64,000 bases of DNA from Desulfobaccales bacterium (GTDB lineage: Bacteria; Desulfobacterota; Desulfobaccia; Desulfobaccales; 0-14-0-80-60-11): assembly GCA_041648175.1 (NCBI GenBank), contig JBAZPO010000002.1, positions 62,001 to 126,000 on the forward strand, read 5' to 3'. Made by a program: the position numbers and the translations under genes. This document shows positions 16,940 to 26,004 of the stretch, piece after piece (within the stretch, counting starts at the first letter, position 1; each line of letters starts with the position of its first letter). The notes below the pieces were generated by a model, which was not told where the DNA came from, did not search any database, and worked only from the letters and a program-made list of their open reading frames with translations.

Positions 16940-18658
16940 ATGCATGCGGATACAATAGCTAAGATGGTCTCTCGCCTGTTTTTGTCGGCCCTCATCCTCC
17001 TGGTTGTCCTTCCCACCATCTCAGGAAGTCAGGCCCTGGAAGAGCAAAGTGCGCCCCCGCCACCTCCGGAGTTCAAGTCCGGAGTTATAGCTGCAGCCCA
17101 CCCCCTGGCTGCAGAGGTCGGCGTAGATATTCTGAAAAAAGGGGGAAACGCGGTTGATGCCGCGGTAGCCACTGCCTTTGCTCTGGGCGTGGTGGAGCCC
17201 AATGCCTCCGGGATCGGGGGCGGGGGGTTCATGCAGATTTATTTGCCCAAGTTCTTAGGTGCGAAGGTGGTGACCATCGATTATCGCGAAATGGCGCCTG
17301 CCAAAGCGACCGCGGGGATGTTCCTGAAGTGGGGAGTCGACCAAATGAAGATTGGTCCTCGATCCGTGGCTGTGCCGGGAACCGTAGCCGGACTGACGCT
17401 GGCGCTCCAAAAATACGGCACTATGGCCCTGAAAGACGTCATGGAGCCTGCCATTCACCTCGCCGAACAAGGCTTTCCAGTTTCCAACCTTCTCAATAGC
17501 ATGATGGCGAATAATGCCCCCAAGCTTTCGAGATTCCCGGCGGCCGCCAAAATCTATCTTAAGAACGGAGGCCCCTTTAAAGTGGGGACTCGCTTATACC
17601 AGAAGGACCTGGCCGAGACTTACCGTCTGATTGCAGCGCAAGGTCCAGAGGTTTTCTACCAGGGGGCTATTGCCGAGGCCATTGCCAATGAGATGCAACG
17701 ATCGGGCGGATTGATCACCCGGGAGGATCTGGCAAACTACCGGGCCGTCGTGAGGTCGCCGGTCGAAGGGAATTATCGTGGTTATGAAATCATTTCCATG
17801 GGGCCGCCCAGTTCGGGAGGGACCCAGTTGATCGAGCTATTGAATATTCTTGAAGGACACGATATAGCCCGGCTCGGCCTGAACGGTCCCGAAAGCATTG
17901 AGATCATGACCGAGGCCATGAAAAAGGCATTCTCCGACCGGGCGCAGTATATAGGAGATCCAGACTTTGTGGAGATTCCCCTGGAGGAGTTGCTTTCCAA
18001 GGAACACGCGGAAAGATTAAGAAAGGGGATGAAAACTAAACCAAAGGGCCAGTTGCAGGGAAAATTAATTACGAGTAATTCTGCTCTTCAAGAGTCCGAT
18101 CAAACCACCCATCTATCCGTTGCCGATAAGGATGGAAATCTGGTCGCCCTAAGCCAATCCGTTGATGCTTTCTTTGGCTCCGGGGTGGTGGTGCCGGGAA
18201 CCGGAATCCTCTTGAACGACGGGATGGGGGATTTTGCTCCTCAGCCGGGCGAACCGAACTCCATTGCACCCGGGAAAAGGCCCCTGAGCAACATGGCTCC
18301 CACCTTGGTACTCAAAGACGGCAGGCCATATCTGGCCATCGGCATGCCCGGGGGGACCAGGATCACCTCGGCGTTGACCCAGGTTCTGATGAATCTCATC
18401 GATCATCAATTAACGCTGCAGGAGGCGATTAATGCGCCGAGGATTCACCGTCACACCGTAACCGGGGAGCTATTATTAGAATCCCGCATTCCCAACAAGG
18501 TTAGAAATGCTCTGGCGCGCCAAGGATATCCCATTGTTCTCAAGAAAGATTTCGATATCTATTTAGGCGGGGCCCAAGGAGTGATGATCGATGCAAAGAC
18601 CGGTGTCCTTTCTGGTGCTGCCGACCCGAGGCGGGAAGGGACCGTCAGCGGATATTGA
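16940..18658 (+). CDS. ggt: Gamma-glutamyltransferase precursor
   Basis: About 572 residues. The start is uncertain: ATG 16940 or 16964 both leave a signal peptide (MVSRLFLSALILLVVLPTI), and no strong ribosome site decides. The family motifs are HPLAAEVGVDILKKGGNAVD, GIGGGGFMQIY and FSDRAQYIGDPDFV. Autocatalytic cleavage is expected before Thr389 in QTTHLSVAD, giving a small subunit of about 184 residues with the nucleophilic Thr. It is periplasmic. Placed head-to-head with pgsBCW, it may trim or transfer poly-gamma-glutamate, as CapD-like members do, rather than handle glutathione. Confidence 0.92.
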   Translation: MHADTIAKMVSRLFLSALILLVVLPTISGSQALEEQSAPPPPPEFKSGVIAAAHPLAAEVGVDILKKGGNAVDAAVATAFALGVVEPNASGIGGGGFMQIYLPKFLGAKVVTIDYREMAPAKATAGMFLKWGVDQMKIGPRSVAVPGTVAGLTLALQKYGTMALKDVMEPAIHLAEQGFPVSNLLNSMMANNAPKLSRFPAAAKIYLKNGGPFKVGTRLYQKDLAETYRLIAAQGPEVFYQGAIAEAIANEMQRSGGLITREDLANYRAVVRSPVEGNYRGYEIISMGPPSSGGTQLIELLNILEGHDIARLGLNGPESIEIMTEAMKKAFSDRAQYIGDPDFVEIPLEELLSKEHAERLRKGMKTKPKGQLQGKLITSNSALQESDQTTHLSVADKDGNLVALSQSVDAFFGSGVVVPGTGILLNDGMGDFAPQPGEPNSIAPGKRPLSNMAPTLVLKDGRPYLAIGMPGGTRITSALTQVLMNLIDHQLTLQEAINAPRIHRHTVTGELLLESRIPNKVRNALARQGYPIVLKKDFDIYLGGAQGVMIDAKTGVLSGAADPRREGTVSGY

Positions 18659-18660
18659 GA

Positions 18661-18692
18661 AGTCGCGAGTTCGAGTCTCTCGTCCCCGCCAC
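18661..18692 (+). other. tRNA 3'-end-like fragment, possible attachment site
   Basis: Directly after the ggt stop lies a T-arm-like sequence: loop TTCGAGT (18670-18676) with stem GCGAG/CTCTC (4 of 5 pairs). GTCCCCGCC plus A then follows, as in the acceptor end of a tRNA. No 5' half of a tRNA precedes it. Such 3' fragments are typical of integration sites. Chance similarity cannot be excluded. Confidence 0.4.
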
Positions 18693-18869
18693 ATGAAATC
18701 AATGGGTTAGGTTTCAGTAAGAGAGCCCAATATTTCCGGGCATTTTGGATTGACAGAGGGGGCGAGAATGATTAAATAATACGGAACTCGGAAGCTACAA
18801 CACCATCTCCTCAAACCGAGGAAAATTAATTTTTGTTTAGGAAGTTGCCTGCCGATAAGGACCTGAACT

Positions 18870-19271
18870 ATGGCCCCCTATAATATTGTATTGGCCGACG
18901 ATCATATTTTGGTGCGCCAGGGAATCAAAAAGATCCTCCAGGAAGACCGTGAGATGCGCGTGGTGGGCGAAGCGGCAGATGGGGTAGAACTTCTTGAATT
19001 ATTAGGGAAAATAGCTCCTGAATTGGTCATTTTAGATATTTCTATGCCTCGCCTTAAAGGGTTGGCGGCGGCAGAGAGAATTAGGCATCTCTACCCTAAC
19101 ATCAAAGTGTTGATCCTGAGCATGCACCGGAGCAAAGAATACCTGCGCCAGGCCTTGGCGGCCGGTGTCCATGGCTATCTTCTCAAAGAAGATGCGGATG
19201 TGGCGCTCTTTGCCGCCATCGAGATAGTCCGCCAGGGCAAGATCTTCATATCGCCGCTACTTGAGGAATAA
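18870..19271 (+). CDS. Receiver-only response regulator (NarL-type, lacks HTH)
   Basis: 133 residues that match the receiver domain of NarL/FixJ regulators: acidic pocket Asp10-Asp11, phospho-acceptor Asp56 in LVILDISMP, and the conserved Lys in GYLLKEDAD. The protein stops after FISPLLEE, exactly where NarL-type regulators normally continue into the LuxR-type helix-turn-helix. No HTH coding sequence follows in any frame over the next 150 bases. It may be a truncated remnant or a stand-alone receiver. No histidine kinase is nearby. Confidence 0.88.
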   Translation: MAPYNIVLADDHILVRQGIKKILQEDREMRVVGEAADGVELLELLGKIAPELVILDISMPRLKGLAAAERIRHLYPNIKVLILSMHRSKEYLRQALAAGVHGYLLKEDADVALFAAIEIVRQGKIFISPLLEE

Positions 19272-19602
19272 TTGATAATATACTAAATTACTTATAACGT
19301 TATTTACTTATTATTAATATTTATTGTATCCCGGATAATATAATTATTTATATAATTACTTGAAGGTTTTTTTGCTGGACTCGTTTTAATCAACTCCCCT
19401 TCATTTTCCCCGGTCCTTCAACTTCCCTGTGGTCTTAACAAGCGTCTATCCGCGCCGAGTGGTTTTTTTATTCGTAATTCGCGGCAAATATGTTAATAAT
19501 TATAATTTATGCAAATTTTCCCAACCTGGGGGAATGGTCGGCAGGCCACCATCACGAAGAGCGGTCGGCCATGGCCCCGGAAACGTTTCAGGCAGAGACC
19601 TT
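19272..19602. other. AT-rich intergenic stretch before iorA
   Basis: 331 bases. The first 100 are very AT-rich (TATTTAT-type) and probably hold the iorA promoter. The iorA reading frame stays open back to 19429, but that part has no similarity to IorA, so I leave it out. Confidence 0.5.
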
Positions 19603-21474
19603 ATGTCAGAGCTTTTATCCGGACGCGCAGGGGAGCGGCGGCTTTTCCTGGGTAATGAAGCCATTGTGCGGGGTGCCCTGGAAGCTGGGGTGGCCTTGGT
19701 CACAACTTACCCCGGGACTCCCGCCTCCGAGATCGGCGACCGGTGTTATGAGATTGCCCGGCAGACCGACCTCCGGTTCGAATTCTCCACCAACGAAAAG
19801 GTGGCCCTGGAAGTGGCGGCGGGCGCCGCGGCTTGCGGCTGGCGCGTGCTTACCGCCATGAAACACGTGGGCCTCAATGTAGCTGCCGATGCCCTCATGA
19901 CCCTGGCCTATGTGGGGGTCAAAGGCGGCATGGTGATTGTCAGCGCTGACGACCCGTCGCTGTTCTCCAGTCAGAATGAGCAGGACAACCGCTACTACGC
20001 CAAGATGGCGGGCTTGCCCATGCTGGAGCCTGCCACCCCCCAGGAAGCCAAGGACATGACCCTGGCGGCTTTCGCCCTCTCCGAGGAGCTTAAGGTCCCG
20101 GTGCTCTTGCGCACCACCACCCGGGTTAACCACACCCGGGGCGGGGTGACCCTGGGAGAGCTGGCGCCCCGGCCGGGGCTCGGGCGGTTCCATAAGGACC
20201 CCTTCCGCCAAGTCATGGTGCCGGCCGTGGCCCGCCAGGCCCACGTGCGCCTCCTGATTGCCGAAGACCAGGCCCGGACTTTGGCCGCGAGTTCGCCCTT
20301 CAATGAGATCAGCGGGGCCGGAACCTGGGGCATTGTCACCAGCGGGGTGAGCAGCACCTATGTCACTGATGCCCTGGTGGAGCTGAACTTGACTGATAAA
20401 GTCAGGCTGCTCAAGTTGGGATTCACCCACCCTCTGCCCGAGGAGTTGCTGGCGGATTTCCTGGCGCCTCTGGAGAAAGTCCTGGTGGTGGAGGAGTTGG
20501 AGCCTTATCTGGAAGAGGGTCTCAAGGCCGTGGCCCAGGACCGGGAGATTACCGTGACCATCCGGGGCAAAGGACCTGAGTTGTTTTCTCGCCTTTATGA
20601 GTACCACCCGGCCTTGGTGCGGCAGGTCATCGCCCGCTTTTTCGGGGTGGCCTATGAGGCGCCGGAACTGATGGTCCCTGAGGCAGTATTGGGGCAGGCC
20701 TTGCCGGATCGCCCCCCTAATCTTTGCCCGGGCTGTCCTCACCGGGCCACCTACTATGCGGTGAAGATTGCCCTCAAAGACCTGGGCGTGGAAGGGATCT
20801 TTCCCACGGATATCGGTTGCTACACCCTGGGGCTCCTACCGCCTTTGTCCATGGCGGATTTCCTCATCTGCATGGGATCTTCCATCAGTACTGCCGCTGG
20901 GATTTCCCAGGCTACCGGCCAAAAAGTGGTGGCCTTTATCGGCGACTCCACCTTTTTTCACGCCGGGCTGCCCGCTCTGGCCAACGCCGTGCACAACGGT
21001 CACGATTTTCTCCTGGTCATTTTGGACAACGGCACCACGGCCATGACCGGTTCCCAGCCCCATCCCGGCGTGAGTATGGCGCCTCCGGGTTATCCCGGCG
21101 TGCACGTCCCCATCCCCCGGGTGGTCAAGGCCCTGGGAGTGGACCAACTCTGGGTGTCCAATCCCTTTAAATATAAAGAGAGCCTGGCGGCTACCAAAGA
21201 GGCCCTGGGGGCCAAAGGCGTGCGGGTGCTCATCTCCCAGGCCCCGTGTCACCTCTATGCCCAGCGGCTTTCGGGCAAAAAACGTCAAGCCCGCTTCCAG
21301 GTGGTCGGGGGCTGCGGCGAGTGCCGGGACTGCCTGGATAATTTCGGCTGCCCGGCTATGTTCTTGGAAGGTGGTCAAGCAGGCCACCTGATGATCGACT
21401 CGGACCTGTGCTCCGGCTGCGCCTTCTGCGTCCAGTGGTGCGACCACATCCGCCCGGTGAAGTCAGGAGCATAA
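19603..21474 (+). CDS. iorA: Indolepyruvate:ferredoxin oxidoreductase, alpha subunit
   Basis: 623 residues from ATG 19603 (MSELLSGRAGERRLFLGNEA). The N-terminal pyrimidine-binding domain has LVTTYPGTPASEIGD. The thiamine-diphosphate domain has CPGCPHRATYYA and GDSTFFHAGLPAL followed by NGTTAMTG. The C-terminus has ferredoxin-like clusters (GGCGECRDCLDNFGC and LCSGCAFCVQWC). It converts aryl pyruvates to aryl-acetyl-CoA with ferredoxin reduction and works with IorB 200 bases downstream. The ribosome site is weak (CAGAG), so the start could lie slightly upstream. Confidence 0.93.
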   Translation: MSELLSGRAGERRLFLGNEAIVRGALEAGVALVTTYPGTPASEIGDRCYEIARQTDLRFEFSTNEKVALEVAAGAAACGWRVLTAMKHVGLNVAADALMTLAYVGVKGGMVIVSADDPSLFSSQNEQDNRYYAKMAGLPMLEPATPQEAKDMTLAAFALSEELKVPVLLRTTTRVNHTRGGVTLGELAPRPGLGRFHKDPFRQVMVPAVARQAHVRLLIAEDQARTLAASSPFNEISGAGTWGIVTSGVSSTYVTDALVELNLTDKVRLLKLGFTHPLPEELLADFLAPLEKVLVVEELEPYLEEGLKAVAQDREITVTIRGKGPELFSRLYEYHPALVRQVIARFFGVAYEAPELMVPEAVLGQALPDRPPNLCPGCPHRATYYAVKIALKDLGVEGIFPTDIGCYTLGLLPPLSMADFLICMGSSISTAAGISQATGQKVVAFIGDSTFFHAGLPALANAVHNGHDFLLVILDNGTTAMTGSQPHPGVSMAPPGYPGVHVPIPRVVKALGVDQLWVSNPFKYKESLAATKEALGAKGVRVLISQAPCHLYAQRLSGKKRQARFQVVGGCGECRDCLDNFGCPAMFLEGGQAGHLMIDSDLCSGCAFCVQWCDHIRPVKSGA

Positions 21475-21586
21475 AGGCAGGAGCATAGAGGATAGGGGAG
21501 ATTTGCGGGGAGGACCGGGGGACGCCCTTACGAAAAACCACAGGCGTCTCGCTTGTAGTCCTTAGCCCCCTGCACCCCCCTGAACT

Positions 21587-21615
21587 GGTGGCACAGGCTT
21601 TCCAGCCTGTGCATT
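21587..21615. repeat. Palindromic repeat, family B, copy 2
   Basis: The same 29-base string as at 12170-12198, a hairpin with arms GCACAGGCT/AGCCTGTGC. It lies between iorA and iorB. Confidence 0.85.
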
Positions 21616-21649
21616 CAGAAATATAGGGCGTGTCGCGCACACCGACTTT

Positions 21650-21666
21650 GGCGGCCACGGGCCGCC
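21650..21666. repeat. Palindromic repeat, family D variant
   Basis: GGCGGCC-ACG-GGCCGCC hairpin, closely matching the inverse of 24464-24480. It lies just before iorB, only a dozen bases from its start codon. Confidence 0.7.
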
Positions 21667-21678
21667 ATATGGTTGAAC

Positions 21679-22353
21679 ATGGTTGAGCAAATGACCTCTA
21701 CCGAAAAACGAAAAACGAAAAACGAAAACCCTAATAAAAACCTGCGCATCTTCCTCACCGGCGTGGGCGGCCAGGGGACGCTCCTGGCCAGCCGCCTCCT
21801 GGGCGAGGCCGCCCTGGCCGCGGGGTTCAATCCCATGGTAAGCGAAACCCATGGCATGGCCCAACGGGGTGGCATCGTGGTCTCCACGGTGGTGCTGGGA
21901 GATCTGCAAAGCCCCTTGATTTCCCCGGGCGAAGCCGACATCGTCTTGGGCTTCGAGGCCCTGGAGGCCTTCCGGGCCCTGGACCGCTGCCATGCGGACA
22001 CCCTGGTGATCGCCAATACCGCCACCCTAGTGCCCTACCCGGTGGCCATCGGGCAGGCGCACTATCCTGCCGTGGACCAGATGTTCCGTCGCCTGGCCGA
22101 GCATGTGGGCGCGCTTTTGGCCTTTGACGCCGGCGACCTGGCCCGGCAGGCTGGCAGCCCCCTGGCCGTCAACATGGTCCTTTTGGGTGCCTTGGCAGCC
22201 ACCGACTCTCTGCCCATCCCGACGGAGACGATCCTCAAGGTCGTCCGCACCCAGACCAAGGAAAAATTTCTGGCCTCGAACCTTAAGGCCTTTGAGTTGG
22301 GAGCCGCGGCCGCCCGGGACTCCAGCAACTGGCAGCGACGGTCCCTGCAATGA
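21679..22353 (+). CDS. iorB: Indolepyruvate:ferredoxin oxidoreductase, beta subunit
   Basis: Up to 224 residues. The gamma-type domain of 2-oxoacid:ferredoxin oxidoreductases begins at about residue 22 (LRIFLTGVGGQGTLLASRLL) and includes SETHGMAQRGG. It pairs with IorA. Possible starts are TTG 21673, ATG 21679 and ATG 21691; I list 21679. The first codons run through a tandem heptamer repeat (21702-21728) with no start codon after it, so the translated N-terminus is unusual and repeat-encoded. Confidence 0.9.
   Translation: MVEQMTSTEKRKTKNENPNKNLRIFLTGVGGQGTLLASRLLGEAALAAGFNPMVSETHGMAQRGGIVVSTVVLGDLQSPLISPGEADIVLGFEALEAFRALDRCHADTLVIANTATLVPYPVAIGQAHYPAVDQMFRRLAEHVGALLAFDAGDLARQAGSPLAVNMVLLGALAATDSLPIPTETILKVVRTQTKEKFLASNLKAFELGAAAARDSSNWQRRSLQ
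21702..21728 (+). repeat. Tandem heptamer CGAAAAA inside the iorB N-terminus
   Basis: Three full copies of CGAAAAA plus six bases of a fourth. The unit length is not a multiple of three, so a change in copy number would shift the iorB frame unless translation begins downstream. Confidence 0.8.
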
Positions 22354-22502
22354 ATTCCGGCGGAGTCCTGCTGTAGTGTGCGCACCCCTTAACCTCTTCC
22401 TTATTTATGGGCGAGGATTAAGGTGAGGGGTCAAGGACAAAACTTTTGGCAATTGCTCTGAAAGACTTGATATAAATTGTAAAGTTATTAGCTTATCAAA
22501 TT

Positions 22503-22958
22503 ATGAGGCTCAAAAACGTGGAGGCTGCTTCCCGGCCGCGACGTCGCCCATACCGGCAGATACCTCATACTGCTGATCTGGCCTGGCGTATATGGGGGAA
22601 AAACCTCCCGGAGCTCTTTGAAAATGCAGGTCGCGCTTTGAGCGCGACGTTGACGGATATACGGTCCGTGCGACGCCGGGAGACCCGGCAAGTAAGCCTG
22701 GAATCCAGCGACCGTGAGGCCCTCCTGGTGGATTGGCTCAACCACCTGCTCTATCTTTCTGACATTGATGGCTTTTTGGGCCGGGACTTTCAGGTGGCGT
22801 CGTTGACCGCCGAGCGCCTGGAAGCCAAAGTGGAGGGGGAGATTTTTGATCCCTCCCGGCATCCGAGCAAAACCGCGGTCAAGGCCGCGACGTTCCATAA
22901 ATTGGCAATCGTGCCGGAACTGGATGGCTGGCGAGCTACGGTGGTGTTGGATTTGTGA
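22503..22958 (+). CDS. Archease
   Basis: 151 residues. YRQIPHTADLAWRIWG is the archease opening, and LLVDWLNHLLYL and FHKLAIVPELDGWRATVVLDL are characteristic. Archease activates the RtcB RNA ligase by promoting guanylylation and metal exchange. rtcB lies 56 bases downstream in the same direction, the usual pairing. The gap consists of ACTGACAACTG-type repeats. Confidence 0.93.
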   Translation: MRLKNVEAASRPRRRPYRQIPHTADLAWRIWGKNLPELFENAGRALSATLTDIRSVRRRETRQVSLESSDREALLVDWLNHLLYLSDIDGFLGRDFQVASLTAERLEAKVEGEIFDPSRHPSKTAVKAATFHKLAIVPELDGWRATVVLDL

Positions 22959-23014
22959 ACCAGGGTCAAGAAGATAACCACTGAAAACTGACCACTGACA
23001 ACTGACAACTGCTT

Positions 23015-24454
23015 ATGGTTAAGTTGCGGCAAATCGACGACTATCGCTGGGAGATTCCCCGGGAAGGCAAGATGCGCACCCGGGGGCTGGTTTTCTGTTC
23101 GCGCGAGATGCTGCCCTCCATCCAGGATGACCAGAGCCTCCAGCAGGTGGCCAACGTCGCCACCCTGCCGGGAATCGTGGGACCCTCCATGGCCATGCCC
23201 GACATCCATTGGGGCTACGGCTTCGCCATCGGCGGCGTGGCGGCCTTCGACCCGGTAGACGGCATCGTTTCTCCGGGCGGCGTGGGCTACGACATCAATT
23301 GCGGCGTGCGCCTGCTCCGCACCAAGTTGCATCGGGACCAGGTGGCCTGTTGCATGGAAGACCTGGTTAACACCCTGTTCAACAACATCCCCTCGGGGGT
23401 GGGTTCCCGGCGGAAGGATTTCAAGCTCACCGGCTCCGCATTTAAAAAGGTGCTCAAGGACGGCGCTCGCTGGGCGGTGAAGGAAGGCTTCGGCGAGGCC
23501 TCCGATCTGGACCACATCGAGGCCGGGGGCAGGATCGAGGGTGCCGATCCCGACTTGGTCTCCGAGTTTGCCATGAACCGGGGCAAGGACCAGTTAGGCA
23601 CCCTGGGTTCGGGCAACCACTTCGTGGAAGTGGGTTATGTCTGTGAAATTTTCGATGCGCCCCTGGCCGCTAAGTTGGGCCTCTTCAAAGACCAGGTGAC
23701 CGCCATCGTCCACACCGGCTCCCGGGGGTTAGGACACCAGGTGTGCGAGGATTTTATCAAGGTGATGCTCAAAGCCAGCGCCAAGTACGGCATCGAACTG
23801 CCGGACCGGCAACTGTGCTGCGCCCCCATCGCCTCGCCTGAAGGCAAGAATTACCTGGCGGCCATGGCCGGCGCGGCCAACTTCGCCTTTGCCAACCGGC
23901 AGATGATCACCCATTGGGTGCGGGAGTCCTTTGAGCAGGTTTTTAAAATGGGCCCCCGGGATTTGGGGCTGGAGTTGGTCTACGATGTGGCTCACAACAT
24001 CGCCAAGCTCGAGACCCATACGGTGGACGGCACGCCCCGGAAGCTCTGCATCCACCGCAAGGGCGCGACCCGGGCCTTTCCGCCGCATCACCCGGAGGTG
24101 CCTGAAGCTTACCGGGAAACCGGCCAGCCGGTGCTCATCCCCGGGGACATGGGCCGTTACTCTTTCGTTTTGGTGGGGACCGAAAAAGCCCTTACCGAAA
24201 CCTTTGGCAGCACCTGCCACGGCGCCGGCCGGAAAATGTCCCGGCACCAGGCGAAAAAGGTGGCCAAAGGGAGGTCCATCATTCAGGAATTGGCCGCTCA
24301 AGGCATCATCGTCCGGGGCGCGGGCCGGGCCACCATTGACGAAGAGATTTCTGAGGCCTACAAAGACGTGGCCGGCGTGGTGGATGTGGTCCACGGGGCC
24401 GGGATCGCCAAGAAAGTGGCCAAGTTGAAACCGTTAGGGGTTATTAAAGGATAA
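23015..24454 (+). CDS. rtcB: RNA-splicing ligase RtcB
   Basis: 479 residues. The manganese-binding motifs of RtcB are present: GGVGYDINCGVRLLR, GTLGSGNHFVEVG and HTGSRGLGHQVCED. The C-terminal CHGAGRKMSR contains the histidine that carries GMP. It joins RNA 2',3'-cyclic phosphate ends to 5'-OH ends in RNA repair. It probably shares a transcript with archease. No clear ribosome site precedes ATG 23015, where the leader is a low-complexity repeat. Confidence 0.96.
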   Translation: MVKLRQIDDYRWEIPREGKMRTRGLVFCSREMLPSIQDDQSLQQVANVATLPGIVGPSMAMPDIHWGYGFAIGGVAAFDPVDGIVSPGGVGYDINCGVRLLRTKLHRDQVACCMEDLVNTLFNNIPSGVGSRRKDFKLTGSAFKKVLKDGARWAVKEGFGEASDLDHIEAGGRIEGADPDLVSEFAMNRGKDQLGTLGSGNHFVEVGYVCEIFDAPLAAKLGLFKDQVTAIVHTGSRGLGHQVCEDFIKVMLKASAKYGIELPDRQLCCAPIASPEGKNYLAAMAGAANFAFANRQMITHWVRESFEQVFKMGPRDLGLELVYDVAHNIAKLETHTVDGTPRKLCIHRKGATRAFPPHHPEVPEAYRETGQPVLIPGDMGRYSFVLVGTEKALTETFGSTCHGAGRKMSRHQAKKVAKGRSIIQELAAQGIIVRGAGRATIDEEISEAYKDVAGVVDVVHGAGIAKKVAKLKPLGVIKG

Positions 24455-24463
24455 TAGCTATAA

Positions 24464-24509
24464 GGCGGCCCGTGGCCGCCGCAGCCAGGTATGGCGGGCA
24501 CGGCCCGCC
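24464..24509. repeat. Paired palindromes (BIME-like), family D
   Basis: Two hairpins in tandem: GGCGGCC-CGT-GGCCGCC (24464-24480) and GGCGGGC-ACG-GCCCGCC (24493-24509). They lie between rtcB and ffh and may serve as an rtcB transcript end. Confidence 0.75.
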
Positions 24510-24617
24510 CTATGGTGTGAATAAAGGATAGTTTTCCGTTTTCAGTTTTAGGTTTTCTGGTATAACAAGGGTACAAAGGGGAAGCTGACCTTGGTAACTG
24601 AAAGCAGATAGCTCATT

Positions 24618-25955
24618 ATGTTTGACCGACTCTCCGACAAATTAAACGCGGTCTTCAAAAAGCTCAAAGGCCGGGGCAAGCTTAACGAGGCCCAGGTTCA
24701 GGAAGCCCTGCGCGAGGTGCGCCTGGCGCTTCTGGAAGCCGACGTCAATTATAAAGTTACCAAGTCCTTCATCGAACGCATCAAAGACCGGGCCGTGGGC
24801 GAAGAGGTGATGCGGTCCCTGACTCCGGCCCAACAGGTCGTCAAGATCGTCCACGAGGAACTGACCACGCTTCTGGGCGGCGAATCGCCCCGGCTGGATC
24901 TGAGCGGCAAACCGCCGGTGGCCTTGATGCTGGTGGGCTTGCAAGGCTCGGGGAAAACCACTACCGCGGCCAAGCTGGCCAAGCGCCTGAAGAGCCAGGG
25001 CCGCCAGCCCTATCTGGTGCCCGCGGACGTCCAGCGGCCCGCGGCCATCGAGCAGCTGAAGCGGTTGGGGGCCGACATCGGGGTGGCGGTGCATCCCACC
25101 GAGGCGAGTCAGAATCCGGTGGCCATTGCCGGGGCCGCCATGGAAGCGGCCTATGCTGCGGGCTTTGATACGGTGATCCTGGACACCGCCGGGCGCCTCC
25201 ACATCGACGCTCCTTTGATGGATGAGCTCAAGGCCATCCGGGCCGCAGCCGAGCCCCAAGAAATTCTCCTGGTGGCCGACGCCATGACCGGCCAGGACGC
25301 GGTGGCGGTGGGCCAAAGCTTTCACGACCTTTTGAAGCTCACCGGCGTCATCCTCACTAAGGTGGAAGGCGATGCCCGGGGCGGTGCGGCGCTTTCCATG
25401 CGGGAAGTGATCGGCCAGCCCATCAAGTTTCTGGGGGTCGGGGAAAAGCTGGACGCCTTGGAAGTCTTTCACCCTGACCGGTTGGCATCCCGGATTTTAG
25501 GGATGGGCGATGTGCTCACCCTGATCGAAAAAGCCCAGGAGGCCTTCGACGCCGATCAGGTTAAGGATCTGGAAAAGAAGCTGCGGCAGGAAACCTTTAC
25601 CCTGGACGACTTCCGGGAACAGCTTAAGCAGATCAAGAAGATGGGCAGCATGGAGCAGCTTCTGGGCATGATTCCGGGGCTGGGCAACAAAATTAAGGAC
25701 CTCAAAGGCATGCAGCCGGACGAGGGCGAGTTGAAACGGGTTGAGGCCATCATCAGCTCCATGACTCCCGGCGAGCGGGCTGACCACAACATCATCAACG
25801 GCAGCCGCCGCCGGCGCATCGCCCTGGGAAGCGGCACCACGGTCCAGGACGTCAACCGGCTGCTCAAAAACTTTGTCGTGACCCAGAAGATGATCAAGCA
25901 GGTGGCTAAGGGGGGCAAGAAGGGCAAGATGCGCCTCCCCATGAATTTTTTTTAA
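24618..25955 (+). CDS. ffh: Signal recognition particle GTPase Ffh
   Basis: 445 residues. The N domain is followed by the GTPase G domain with LMLVGLQGSGKTTTAAKLAK and DTAGRLHID, then the M domain (MGSMEQLLGMIPGLGNK). It binds signal sequences and SRP RNA and delivers nascent membrane proteins. It leads the conserved block ffh-rpsP-khpA-rimM-trmD-rplS-rnhB. I see no SRP RNA gene nearby. Confidence 0.97.
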   Translation: MFDRLSDKLNAVFKKLKGRGKLNEAQVQEALREVRLALLEADVNYKVTKSFIERIKDRAVGEEVMRSLTPAQQVVKIVHEELTTLLGGESPRLDLSGKPPVALMLVGLQGSGKTTTAAKLAKRLKSQGRQPYLVPADVQRPAAIEQLKRLGADIGVAVHPTEASQNPVAIAGAAMEAAYAAGFDTVILDTAGRLHIDAPLMDELKAIRAAAEPQEILLVADAMTGQDAVAVGQSFHDLLKLTGVILTKVEGDARGGAALSMREVIGQPIKFLGVGEKLDALEVFHPDRLASRILGMGDVLTLIEKAQEAFDADQVKDLEKKLRQETFTLDDFREQLKQIKKMGSMEQLLGMIPGLGNKIKDLKGMQPDEGELKRVEAIISSMTPGERADHNIINGSRRRRIALGSGTTVQDVNRLLKNFVVTQKMIKQVAKGGKKGKMRLPMNFF

Positions 25956-26004
25956 CGATATTCGGATACGACCTATCAAACCTTAGGAGGATAAAAGCAG
26001 CATC

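Noticed and set aside
18661..18692. Complete tRNA gene
   Set aside because: Only the T-arm and acceptor-like end are present; upstream bases belong to ggt and cannot form D- or anticodon arms.
24455..24617. SRP RNA gene next to ffh
   Set aside because: The hairpins are REP-like palindromes; no GGAAGCA-type SRP RNA apical motif was found.
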